From Cellulomonas persica (GTDB lineage: Bacteria; Actinomycetota; Actinomycetes; Actinomycetales; Cellulomonadaceae), in NCBI RefSeq assembly GCF_007989825.1, contig NZ_BJUA01000017.1, positions 1 through 64,000 of the forward strand: a DNA stretch of 64,000 bases, given 5' to 3'. Below are positions 34,193 to 42,732 of the stretch, one piece after another. The notes under the pieces were generated by a model that was not told the origin of the DNA, made no database searches, and worked only from the letters and a program-made list of their open reading frames with translations. The translations under genes and the position numbers were made by a program. The stretch's first letter is position 1, and each line of letters opens with the position of its first letter.

Positions 34193-34243
34193 AGCCGTTG
34201 CGTCGCGCCTCGACCGGGCGACGCTCGATCCAATGGAGGATCC

Positions 34244-34993
34244 GTGACCAGGACGTCCGTGACCCGTCGCGAGTACGACGAGTGGCTCAACGAGGCGGCC
34301 AGCCTGGCGCAGGCCCTGCGCTACCCGCTCACCCCCGAGATGGTGAACGACAGCGCAGGCATCGTCTTCGGTGACGACCAGTACGACGCCTTCGAGAACG
34401 GCCTGTGGTCCCGCGAGCCGTACGAGGCGATGGTGATCTTCGAGTCGCTCAACGAGCCCGCCGTGGACGGCCTGCCGGCCGCCGGCGCCGCGCACGCCGA
34501 GTACTCGGGACTGTGCGACAAGCTGATGATCGTCCACCCCGGCAAGTTCTGCCCGCCGCACTTCCACCAGCGCAAGACCGAGAGCTACGAGGTCGTGCTG
34601 GGGGAGATGGAGGTCTTCTACTCGCCCGAGCCCGTGCGTGTCGGCGACGAGGACGTGCTCGCGTTCCACCCGATGCCAGCCGGTGAGGCCTGGCCCGAGG
34701 GTGTGGCGCTGCCCGCCGGACGCGAGGACTCCTACGCCCAGCTCACCAGCTACGTGCGCCTGCGCGCCGGCGACCCGAAGTTCGTCATGCACCGCAAGCA
34801 CCTGCACGCGTTCCGCTGCCCCGCCGACGCGACGACGCCGCTCGTCGTGCGCGAGGTCTCGACCTACAGCCACGAGCCCACCGAGCACGCGCACGACAAG
34901 GCCGTGCCGCTGCCCTCGTGGGCCGGGCTGCACGACAACGCGTTCGTCGCCGAGGCCGCCAACACCGGCCGGCTCGCGACCGCGATCGTCTGA
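34244..34993 (+). CDS. D-lyxose ketol-isomerase
   Basis: The 249-aa product interconverts D-lyxose and D-xylulose. The cupin metal site is PPHFHQRKTESYEVVLGEME (His106, His108, Glu113), with a further His in HRKHLHAFRC (about 183-188). The N-terminal RREYDEWLNEAASLAQALRY and EYSGLCDKLMIVHPGKFCPP are typical of the D-lyxose isomerase family. GTG 34244 follows a strong GGAGG. It is the first gene after the double operator, so its substrate names the operon. Mannose or other aldoses may also be accepted. Confidence 0.9.
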   Translation: MTRTSVTRREYDEWLNEAASLAQALRYPLTPEMVNDSAGIVFGDDQYDAFENGLWSREPYEAMVIFESLNEPAVDGLPAAGAAHAEYSGLCDKLMIVHPGKFCPPHFHQRKTESYEVVLGEMEVFYSPEPVRVGDEDVLAFHPMPAGEAWPEGVALPAGREDSYAQLTSYVRLRAGDPKFVMHRKHLHAFRCPADATTPLVVREVSTYSHEPTEHAHDKAVPLPSWAGLHDNAFVAEAANTGRLATAIV

Positions 34994-35127
34994 CGGCGCC
35001 CGCGCCGCACCGACCAGGCGCGCTCCGGCACCCCGGACCGCCACGCACGACCGGTTCGCCTCCCGGACCGGACCAGCACCACCCGCACAGCACCGCAGCA
35101 CCACGACCACGTCAAAGGAGACATCCC

Positions 35128-36162
35128 GTGCGTACCCTCACCCGGGTCATCGGCCTCAGCGCCGCTGCCGCCCTGCTGCTGTCCGCCTGCGCCAGCGGCG
35201 CCGACGAGACCACCGACGCCGCGACCGGCTCCACGGACACGGGCGCCGAGGTCCAGTTCGAGGCCAAGGACCCGCTGAAGATCGGCTACTCGGTCTACGA
35301 CCTGCAGAACCCGTACTGGCAGTCGTACTCGGCGGGCGTCAAGGCCGGCGCCGAGGCCGCGGGCATCGAGGCCATCGTCGTCGACCAGAAGTCGGACCAG
35401 AACGCGCAGGTCTCCGGCAGCCTCGACCTGATCAACCAGGGCATCTCCGGCCTCATCGTGACGCCGGTCCAGCCCTCGGCGCTGCCGTCGACGATCGACG
35501 CGGCGCACGCCGCCAAGATCCCGGTCGTCATCGCCGACATCGGCACCGCCGGCGACTACGACGGCTACATCCTGTCGAACAACTACAACGGCGGTGAGCT
35601 CGCCGCCCAGCACGTGATCGCCGAGCTCGGCGACAAGCCCGGACCGCACAAGGTCGGCGTCATCGAGCTGCACGCGGGCTCGGTCGTCGGTGAGGAGCGC
35701 GTCGCCGGGTTCGTCGACACGATCAAGGCGAACGACGCGTTCGAGATCGTCTCGTCGCTCGACGGGAACGACACGGTCGACGGTGGCTTCGCCGCCGCGC
35801 AGGACATGCTCTCGGCCAACCCCGACCTCGCGGTCATCTACGCCGCGAACGACGACTCCGCGATCGGCGCCCAGCGCGCCATGGAGACGGCGGGCAAGTC
35901 GGTCGCCGACGGCTTCTTCCTGATCGGCTTCGACGGCTCCGACGGCGCGCAGGACCTCATCGAGCAGGGCCTCATGAGCGCCACCGTCGCGCAGGACCCG
36001 TTCGGCCAGGGCAAGCGGGCCGTCGAGACCGTGCTCGCGCTGCTCGACGGCGAGGACCCGGGCTACGACGACGCCGCGGCCAAGACCGTCTTCTTCCCGG
36101 TCGAGCTCGTGACCGGCGAGAACCTGGCGGACTTCCAGGCCGCCCGCGCCTCGCAGAAGTGA
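35128..36162 (+). CDS. Lipoprotein sugar-binding protein of an RbsB-type ABC transporter
   Basis: The 344-aa product has a lipobox (LLLSACAS, Cys21) and a periplasmic-binding-protein fold of the ribose/xylose class: KIGYSVYDLQNPYWQSYSAG, EAIVVDQKSDQNAQVSGSLD, YAANDDSAIGAQRAMETAGK. It delivers the sugar to the permeases encoded downstream. GTG 35128 follows AAAGGAG. The 134-base gap after the isomerase gene has no terminator. The sugar is probably D-lyxose or another pentose by context, not shown by sequence. Confidence 0.92.
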   Translation: MRTLTRVIGLSAAAALLLSACASGADETTDAATGSTDTGAEVQFEAKDPLKIGYSVYDLQNPYWQSYSAGVKAGAEAAGIEAIVVDQKSDQNAQVSGSLDLINQGISGLIVTPVQPSALPSTIDAAHAAKIPVVIADIGTAGDYDGYILSNNYNGGELAAQHVIAELGDKPGPHKVGVIELHAGSVVGEERVAGFVDTIKANDAFEIVSSLDGNDTVDGGFAAAQDMLSANPDLAVIYAANDDSAIGAQRAMETAGKSVADGFFLIGFDGSDGAQDLIEQGLMSATVAQDPFGQGKRAVETVLALLDGEDPGYDDAAAKTVFFPVELVTGENLADFQAARASQK

Positions 36163-36227
36163 TCCCCCGGTGAGGGCGGGGCCGCCGCGCCCCGCCCTCA
36201 CCCGTCCCCACGTGAGGAGGTACGTCG

Positions 36228-37742
36228 ATGCCCGCACTGCTGCAGGTCGTGGACGTGGTCCAGGAGTACCCCGGGGTCCGCGCGCTCAAGGGGGTCTCGC
36301 TGGAGCTGGCCCCCGGTCAGGTGCTCGGCCTCGTCGGTGAGAACGGCGCGGGCAAGAGCACGCTGATCCGTGTGCTCGGCGGCATCGAGCAGCCCGTGAG
36401 CGGGTCCGTCCTGGTGGGCGGCACCGAGCGCACGTTCCGGAGCTCGGCCGAGTCGCAGGCCGCGGGCATCAGCGTCGTGAGCCAGGAGTTCCGGCTCGTG
36501 CCGCAGCTCTCGGTCGCCGACAACGTGTTCCTCGGCCACGAGCTGACCGGCGCCGGTGTGGTCGACCGCGGGCGCACGCGCCGCCGGACGGCCGAGCTGC
36601 TCGACCAGCTCGGCCTCGACCTCGACCCCGACCGTCCCGTCTCGTCGCTCACCGTGGGCGACCGGCAGATGGTCGAGATCGCCCGCGCGCTGTCGCGCGA
36701 GTTCGACGTCCTCATCATGGACGAGCCGACCGCCGCGCTGAACGGCGCCGAGACGCTGCGGCTGCACGAGATCGTGCGGCGCATCGCGGCGCAGGGCAAG
36801 GCGGTCGTCTACGTCTCGCACCACCTCGACGAGATCTTCGACATCTGCGGTGACGTCGCCGTCCTGCGCGACGGGGCGCTCGTCGCGCACGCACCCACCG
36901 CGGAGCTCGACGAGGCACGCCTCGTCGAGCACATGCTGGGACGCAAGCCGCAGACCTTCGAGCGCGCCGGGTCGACGTCCGACGAGGGTGCCGCTCGCCT
37001 CGAGGTCGTCGGCCTGCGGGTGCCCGGCGTCGCCGAGCCGTTCGACCTCACGGTCCGCGGCGGCGAGATCGTCGGCCTGGCCGGCCTCGTCGGCTCGGGT
37101 CGCACCGAGCTCACGCGCGCGCTGTTCGGGGACCTGACCTCGGCCGGTGAGATCCGGGTGGACGGCAAGCCCGTGCGCCTGACGAACCCGCGCGAGGCGG
37201 TCCGCTCCGGCGTCTTCATGCTCAGCGAGGACCGCAAGGGCGAGGGCATCCTGCCGCACCTCGACGTCACCGAGAACGCGATGGTCTCGCGCGACCGCTC
37301 GTCGCTGCCGCTGCTGCGCCGCCTCTTCCCGGTCCCGGCCGACGAGTCCGCCCAGTTCTCCCGGCTCCGCGCCGACATGCGCATCCGCGTGCCGCACGGC
37401 CGACAGCTCATCGGGAACCTCTCGGGCGGCAACCAGCAGAAGGTGCTGCTCGGCCGGGCGCTGCTGTCCGGCTGCGCGGTGCTCCTGCTCAACGAACCGA
37501 CCCGAGGCGTCGACGTCGGCGCCAAGGTCGACATCTACCAGCTCATCAAGCAGCTCGCGGACGCGGGCGTGGCCGTGGTCGTGTCCAGCTCGGACGCGCC
37601 CGAGCTCGCCGCGATCGCCGACCGGTGCGCCGTGTACTTCGCGGGCCGTCGCGTCGCCGAGCTGCACGGCCGCGACGTGACCGAGGACAACATCGTCGGC
37701 GCGTCCGTCGGACAGACCGCGCAGGAGGCGACCCATGTCTGA
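36228..37742 (+). CDS. RbsA-type sugar ABC transporter ATPase (two nucleotide-binding domains)
   Basis: The 504-aa product has NBD1 with Walker A GENGAGKST (37-45), signature-region SSLTVGDRQMVEIARALSRE and Walker B DVLIMDEPTAALN. NBD2 has a changed P-loop GLVGSGRTE and signature NLSGGNQQKVLLGRALLSGC, as in all RbsA/MglA proteins. It energises sugar import. ATG 36228 follows GAGGAGG. Its end overlaps the first permease start by eight bases. Confidence 0.94.
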   Translation: MPALLQVVDVVQEYPGVRALKGVSLELAPGQVLGLVGENGAGKSTLIRVLGGIEQPVSGSVLVGGTERTFRSSAESQAAGISVVSQEFRLVPQLSVADNVFLGHELTGAGVVDRGRTRRRTAELLDQLGLDLDPDRPVSSLTVGDRQMVEIARALSREFDVLIMDEPTAALNGAETLRLHEIVRRIAAQGKAVVYVSHHLDEIFDICGDVAVLRDGALVAHAPTAELDEARLVEHMLGRKPQTFERAGSTSDEGAARLEVVGLRVPGVAEPFDLTVRGGEIVGLAGLVGSGRTELTRALFGDLTSAGEIRVDGKPVRLTNPREAVRSGVFMLSEDRKGEGILPHLDVTENAMVSRDRSSLPLLRRLFPVPADESAQFSRLRADMRIRVPHGRQLIGNLSGGNQQKVLLGRALLSGCAVLLLNEPTRGVDVGAKVDIYQLIKQLADAGVAVVVSSSDAPELAAIADRCAVYFAGRRVAELHGRDVTEDNIVGASVGQTAQEATHV

Positions 37743-38778
37743 CACGACCCTCGCCGCGACGTCGACGGCGGACCTCGTCGCCGACGAGCGCGCGCGCTCC
37801 GCCGAGCTGGCCCGCCGGGCCGACTCGCGCCGCAACCTGCTGCAGAACGCGGGCGTCATGGTCCCGTTCGTCCTGGTGCTCGTCGCCGGGATCGCGGCCG
37901 TCCCGAACTTCGCGTCGGGCTCCAACGTCACCAACATGCTCGTCAACGCGGCGATCCTCGCGATCGTCGGCTACGGCATGACGCTCGTCATCGCGGTCCG
38001 CGGCATCGACCTGTCGGTCGGCTCCGCGCAGGCCCTCGCGGCGTGCATCGCGGCCTCGGTCGTGAACTCCGCGGGCCCGCTGGTCGGCGCGGTCGTCGGC
38101 ATCGGCGTGGGCGCCGGGCTCGGCCTGCTCAACGGCGTGATCGCCACCCGGCTGCGGGTGCCCGGCTTCATCGCGACGCTGTCGACGATGAGCGTGTTCC
38201 GCGGGTTCGTCCTGCTGTTCACGGGCGGTGCGCCGATCATGATCGCGTCGGGCGGGTTCAAGTCCGTCGCCACCGCGTCCGTGCTCGGCATCCCGCTGCC
38301 GTTCGTCATCGCGGTCGTCATCGGCGTGGGCGCCTGGTTCGCGCTCGACCGCATGCGGTTCGGCAAGCACGTCGTCGCCGTCGGCGGCAGCCCCGAGGCT
38401 GCGGTCGACACCGGCATCAGCGTCTCGCGCGTGATCCTGCTGTCCTACCTCGCGTCCGGGGCCGCGGCCGGTGTCGGCGGCGTGCTCCTGGCGAGCCAGC
38501 TCGGCGTCGTCAACGGTTCGGTGGCGTCGGGCCTCGAGCTGCAGGCCATCGCGATCGTCGTCCTCGGCGGCACGAGCATGGCCGGTGGCCGGCCGCGGAT
38601 CGTCGGCACGTTCGTCGCAGCCCTGCTGCTGTCGATGATCAACTCCGGCCTCAACCTGCTCAACGTCCCGTCGTTCTACCAGTACGTCGCGCTCGGAGCC
38701 CTGCTGGTCTTCGCCCTGAGCATCGACGGTGCGCAGCGAGCGGCGGTCCGCCGCATGCTCGAAGGGAGGCTCTCGTGA
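37735..38778 (+). CDS. RbsC-type sugar ABC permease 1
   Basis: The 347-aa product has a 45-residue cytoplasmic N-terminus, then about nine hydrophobic helices. The family core reads GYGMTLVIAVRGIDLSVGSA and IVVLGGTSMAGGRPRIVGTF. It forms the membrane channel with permease 2. Its stop overlaps the GTG of the next gene. The long charged N-terminal tail (ADERARSAELARRADSRRN, in part) is unusual but common in actinobacteria. Confidence 0.93.
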   Translation: MSDTTLAATSTADLVADERARSAELARRADSRRNLLQNAGVMVPFVLVLVAGIAAVPNFASGSNVTNMLVNAAILAIVGYGMTLVIAVRGIDLSVGSAQALAACIAASVVNSAGPLVGAVVGIGVGAGLGLLNGVIATRLRVPGFIATLSTMSVFRGFVLLFTGGAPIMIASGGFKSVATASVLGIPLPFVIAVVIGVGAWFALDRMRFGKHVVAVGGSPEAAVDTGISVSRVILLSYLASGAAAGVGGVLLASQLGVVNGSVASGLELQAIAIVVLGGTSMAGGRPRIVGTFVAALLLSMINSGLNLLNVPSFYQYVALGALLVFALSIDGAQRAAVRRMLEGRLS

Positions 38779-39794
38779 CCACCACCGTGACGACCCCCGC
38801 GGCGGGCGTCCCGTCCGCCGAGCAGGAGGCCCGACCGGGCATCGGGCAGGTCCTGCGGCAGTTCGCCGGGCGGCAGTACCTCCTGGGCGTGCTGGTCGTG
38901 GCCTGCGTGGCCGTCGGCTTCGCCCGGCCGTCGTTCTGGGGCTCGGGCAACCTGTCGAACGTGCTCTTCCAGGCCTCGTTCGTCGGCCTGGCGGCCTGCG
39001 GCATGACCCTGCTGATCGCCGCGGGCCTGCTCGACCTGTCGGTCGGCGGCGTGATCGCGGTCGCGTCGATCGCCGTGGCGACCGTGCTGCCGCACACGAC
39101 GATCGGGACGGCGCTGCTCCTGGCGCTCGCGATCGGCGCGGTGCTCGGCCTGGTCAACGGGCTGCTCGTGACGTACGTCAAGATCGCCCCGTTCATCGCG
39201 ACGCTCGGCACGCTCTACCTGTTCCTGGGCGCGGCGTTCATCTGGACCTCGGGCAAGGTCGTGCCGATCACGTCGAGCAAGTACCGCTCGTTCACCACCG
39301 GCACGGTCGGGCTGCTGCCCGTGCCGTTCCTCGTGTTCGTCGTGCTGGCCGTCGGCACGTACTTCGTGTTGCAGCGCACCTACTTCGGACGGACGCTGCG
39401 CGCCTTCGGGTCGAACGAGCGTGCCGCCGTGCTCGCGGGTCTGCCCGTGAACCGGGCCAAGGTGCTCGTGTTCGTCGTCGCCGGGGTGTGCTTCGCGCTC
39501 GCCGGGGTCTTCATGGCGGGCCGCCTGTCGTCGGCCGAGGGCAACATGGCCACCGGTTTCGAGATGGACGTCATCGCGGCCGTCGTCGTCGGTGGCACCG
39601 CGCTGCGCGGCGGCCGGGGGACGGCGTTCGGCACGGTCGTCGGTGCGCTGCTGTTCGCCGTCCTGAACAACGCGCTCAACCTGCTGGGCGTCGCGTCCTA
39701 CTGGCAGTACGTGCTCACGGGCGCGGTGCTCGTCGCCGCGATCGCGCTCGGCGCGCGGCGCTCGTCCGCGGCCGAGGTCCGAGGGGCCGGCTGA
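38775..39794 (+). CDS. RbsC-type sugar ABC permease 2
   Basis: The 339-aa product has the same fold as permease 1: ACGMTLLIAAGLLDLSVGGV, KIAPFIATLGTLYLFLGAAF and VVVGGTALRGGRGTAFGTVV. GTG 38775 overlaps the permease 1 stop, with GGGAGG upstream. Two different permeases with one ATPase suggest a heterodimeric channel, as in autoinducer-2 or rhamnose transporters, whereas ribose systems use a homodimer. Its stop overlaps the next ATG. Confidence 0.93.
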   Translation: MTTTVTTPAAGVPSAEQEARPGIGQVLRQFAGRQYLLGVLVVACVAVGFARPSFWGSGNLSNVLFQASFVGLAACGMTLLIAAGLLDLSVGGVIAVASIAVATVLPHTTIGTALLLALAIGAVLGLVNGLLVTYVKIAPFIATLGTLYLFLGAAFIWTSGKVVPITSSKYRSFTTGTVGLLPVPFLVFVVLAVGTYFVLQRTYFGRTLRAFGSNERAAVLAGLPVNRAKVLVFVVAGVCFALAGVFMAGRLSSAEGNMATGFEMDVIAAVVVGGTALRGGRGTAFGTVVGALLFAVLNNALNLLGVASYWQYVLTGAVLVAAIALGARRSSAAEVRGAG

Positions 39795-40810
39795 TGGGCT
39801 TCGGCGCCGACTCGGTGCTCACCGACGAGCCGGTGCGCCGGCTCGTCGGGGCACCGGACCAGCTCGTGTCGGTCGACCGCCTGGTGCGCGACGAGGGACC
39901 CGGGCGCGGCGCACCCGTTCTGGTGGTGCGCAACCCCGGCGGGATCTCGTTCGAGGTGCTGCTGGACCGTGCGCTCGACCTCGGCTGGGCCGACGCCGCC
40001 GGGCTGCCGCTCGCGTGGCGCTCGGCGCGCGGACCCGTGGCCTCGTCGCGGTACGAGCCGCACGGCTCGGGCTGGACGCGCACGTTCGGCGGCGGGCTGC
40101 TGTCCACGTGCGGGCTCGCCTCGACGGGTGCCGCCTCGACCGTCGACGGCACGCACCACGGGCTGCACGGGCGCGTCGGGCACATCCCGGCCGAGAACGT
40201 GCGCTGGGGCCTGACCGACGACGAGGGCGTGCCCGCGGTCGAGATCACGGGTGACGTGCTGGAGGCCTCCCTCGGCGGTCCGTCGCTGCGGCTGCGGCGA
40301 CGCATCGTCGCCAGCACCGCACGGCCCGAGCTGCGGGTGGAGGACGTGGTCACCAACGACGGGTTCACGCCCGCGGGCCACATGTTCCGGCACCACCTGA
40401 ACGTCGGCTACCCGCTCGTCGCCCCGGGGACCGTCGTGACCGCCACCGCCGACCCGTACGCCGAGCGCGACCGGCCCGACGCGGCGCCCCGGGCGTTGCC
40501 GTGGACGCTCGACCTCGCCGACGGGCCCGCACCCGAGACCGTCCTGTACTGCCGGCCCCACGAGGGCCCGACGGCGTACGTCTGCGTGACCTCGCCCGAC
40601 GGTCACGTCCTCGAGGTCGAGCAGGACACCGACGGCTGGCCGCTGCTCGTGCTCTGGCGCGACCCGACGCCGGGCGTCAACGTGCTCGGCGTCGAGCCGT
40701 CCACGTCACGCGACGGCGGCCGCGCACAGGCGGAGCGGGACGGCGAGGTCGTCGTCCTCGCGCCCGGCCAGAGCAGGACCTACCGCACGGCCGTGCGCCT
40801 CGTCGACTGA
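39794..40810 (+). CDS. DUF4432 aldose-1-epimerase-like protein
   Basis: The 338-aa product has the mutarotase-like beta-sandwich signs HHGLHGRVGHIPAENVRWGL, GHMFRHHLNVGYPLVAPG and LPWTLDLADGP. DUF4432 proteins sit in sugar operons and probably interconvert anomers or epimers. ATG 39794 overlaps the permease 2 stop. The residues His-His-Gly-Leu-His-Gly and the later His-His pair are likely catalytic. The exact sugar is unknown but should match the transported one. Confidence 0.88.
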   Translation: MGFGADSVLTDEPVRRLVGAPDQLVSVDRLVRDEGPGRGAPVLVVRNPGGISFEVLLDRALDLGWADAAGLPLAWRSARGPVASSRYEPHGSGWTRTFGGGLLSTCGLASTGAASTVDGTHHGLHGRVGHIPAENVRWGLTDDEGVPAVEITGDVLEASLGGPSLRLRRRIVASTARPELRVEDVVTNDGFTPAGHMFRHHLNVGYPLVAPGTVVTATADPYAERDRPDAAPRALPWTLDLADGPAPETVLYCRPHEGPTAYVCVTSPDGHVLEVEQDTDGWPLLVLWRDPTPGVNVLGVEPSTSRDGGRAQAERDGEVVVLAPGQSRTYRTAVRLVD

Positions 40811-40900
40811 CGGGCCGGCCCGGTCCGGCCCCGCACCCTCCAGCACCGCCGCAGCACCCTGCACGCACGCCCCCGCCACCCTGATCCGAGAGGACCGTCC

Positions 40901-41527
40901 GTGACCCAGCTCGTCGTCCCCGGCCTGCCCGACCCGCTCGACGCGTCTCCCGGGTCCACGTGGCAGGTCGACCCCGCCGACGGCCGCCTGCGCGTGACTG
41001 CCGCGCCGCTCAGCGACATCTTCGTCGACCCCGGTGCAGGCGACGGCCAGGTCAACTCCACGACGCTGCTCAACGCCGCGACGCTCCTGACCGACGCGCC
41101 CGAGGGCGACTTCCAGCTCAGTGCGCACGTCGAGGTGGAGTTCGCCGCGACGTTCGACGCGGGCGTGCTGCTGCTGTGGCTCGACGAGAGGTACTGGGCC
41201 AAGCTCTGCTTCGAGTACTCGCCCGCGGGCGAGGCGATGGTCGTCTCGGTCGTGAACCGCGAGGTCGCCGACGACGCCAACGCCTTCGTCGTCGACCGGC
41301 ACGACTTCTGGCTGCGCGTCTCGCGGATCGACAACGTCTTCGCGTTCCACGCGTCGTCCGACGGCGAGACCTGGGTGCTCGTGCGCGTGTTCGGCCTCGA
41401 GCGGCCGGGTGCCGCGCTGCGGATCGGCTTCGAGGCGCAGTCGCCGATGGGCGACGGCTGCGCGGTGACGTTCTCGCAGACGCGCCTGCGCGGGGTGCGC
41501 CTGTCGGACGTGCGCGACGGGTCCTGA
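40901..41527 (+). CDS. DUF1349 (concanavalin-like) protein
   Basis: The 208-aa product contains FQLSAHVEVEFAATFDAGVL, DERYWAKLCFEYSPAGEAMV and DFWLRVSRIDNVFAFHASSD, the DUF1349 beta-sandwich pattern. No signal peptide is present. Members often accompany sugar regulons and may bind glycans. GTG 40901 lies 90 bases after the DUF4432 gene in the same direction, so it is probably the last gene of the operon. Confidence 0.85.
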   Translation: MTQLVVPGLPDPLDASPGSTWQVDPADGRLRVTAAPLSDIFVDPGAGDGQVNSTTLLNAATLLTDAPEGDFQLSAHVEVEFAATFDAGVLLLWLDERYWAKLCFEYSPAGEAMVVSVVNREVADDANAFVVDRHDFWLRVSRIDNVFAFHASSDGETWVLVRVFGLERPGAALRIGFEAQSPMGDGCAVTFSQTRLRGVRLSDVRDGS

Positions 41528-41553
41528 CCGCGCGACTCTCCGGGCGGGGGCGG

Positions 41554-42558
41554 CTACTGCGCCGTGGCGACCTTCCGCGCGGCGTCGAGCTTCGTCGCGA
41601 TCGTCGACGTGATCGTCTTGACGTAGGTGTTCGTCAGGTGCGAGCCCTGCCGGTAGACCAGCACGCGGTCGAACACCGCGCGGCAGACCCCGCCCGGGCA
41701 CAGCGTGGGACGCAGGTTGACCACGCCGACGCCGCCCACGCGGTCGGCCGCGCGCTGCTGGACCTTCGCGGTCCCGCTGACCGCCGAGAAGTTGCACCGC
41801 CACGGCTGCGTCGGGTGCTTGGCGACGCACGGGTAGACGTCGCCCGCGGGTGACGGCGGGTTGTCGAGCACGACGACGACCGGGATGCCCATGCCCTGCA
41901 GCGTGCGCCAGCGCGAGGCCAGGCCCCGCTCCATCGAGGACGCCGACGACGCGGTGTCGCCCGGGAGGCGGCCCGTCGAGGTGGCCTGGTTCGTCACGAC
42001 GAGGTCGGGCTGGTGGCGCTGCAGCGCCTTGAGCGCCGAGCGGTTCCACGCGTTGCAGGTGGTGTACGGGGCGCCGTCGCGGTCGATCTCCGCGTCGGTG
42101 AACGAGCACGCGGACTTCGTGATGATGAGCACCCGCCACCCGCGCGCGTGGGCGATCCGGATGAACGCGGCCGCGTACTGGCCCATCTTCGAGTCGCCGA
42201 CGAGCGCGATCGTGTACGCCGACGACGACGCCCTGCCGTACTCGCAGACGACCGCGTTGCTGGTCGCGGCCTTGCCGTGGCAGGGCCGCCCGACCCACGG
42301 CGCGAGCGTGGAGCGCTCCGAGTAGTAGGCGGGCACGTCCCGGGTCGCCTTCGACGGCTCGGGCGTGATGGCCGCGGACACGGCGGCGACCTCGCTCGCC
42401 GCGGCGACGTCGCCGGCCGCGACGGGAGCGGCGATCGCGCTCTGCGCGGCGGCGGGGGAGACGGCGAGCGTGCCGCCGAGCACGAGGCTGAGGCCTGCGA
42501 GCGCGGTCAGGAGCCGGCGGGGACGGGACGTGGTGTGCACAGGACCACGATGACGCAC
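41554..42558 (-). CDS. Secreted SGNH-domain protein
   Basis: The 334-aa product has a signal peptide (RRLLTALAGLSLVLGG; cut near SPAAAQSA). It carries SGNH motifs: block I IALVGDSKMGQYAA (Ser nucleophile), block III-like VVTNQATS, block V GSHLTNTY (His). This matches the SGNH domain found at the C-terminus of OafA-type acyltransferases, here free and exported. It may act on cell-wall or polysaccharide acyl groups. The start is ATG 42558 or GTG 42540. It is convergent with the DUF1349 gene. Confidence 0.82.
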   Translation of the reverse strand: MRHRGPVHTTSRPRRLLTALAGLSLVLGGTLAVSPAAAQSAIAAPVAAGDVAAASEVAAVSAAITPEPSKATRDVPAYYSERSTLAPWVGRPCHGKAATSNAVVCEYGRASSSAYTIALVGDSKMGQYAAAFIRIAHARGWRVLIITKSACSFTDAEIDRDGAPYTTCNAWNRSALKALQRHQPDLVVTNQATSTGRLPGDTASSASSMERGLASRWRTLQGMGIPVVVVLDNPPSPAGDVYPCVAKHPTQPWRCNFSAVSGTAKVQQRAADRVGGVGVVNLRPTLCPGGVCRAVFDRVLVYRQGSHLTNTYVKTITSTIATKLDAARKVATAQ

Positions 42559-42732
42559 GCGAGCGCCGTCGGACGCCGCTCGAACGGGTGTGTGAGCAGC
42601 GCGACAGCGGGTTTCGCCCGGTCATGGGGGACACTGGGGTCGGCTCTGCGCGGCTCATGGACCAGCGCGGGCCCGCGTCCTGGGTGTGAAAGTGCCTGGT
42701 GGGCGCCCCCTCGACGCCTGAAAGGCGACACC

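Noticed and set aside
34060..34243. A riboswitch in the sugar operon leader
   Set aside because: The leader is explained by a promoter, two LacI operators and one TetR-type palindrome, leaving too little room for an aptamer.
38043..39794. A 583-aa frame as one protein
   Set aside because: The first part is a shadow of permease 1; the real gene starts at GTG 38775, overlapping the permease 1 stop.
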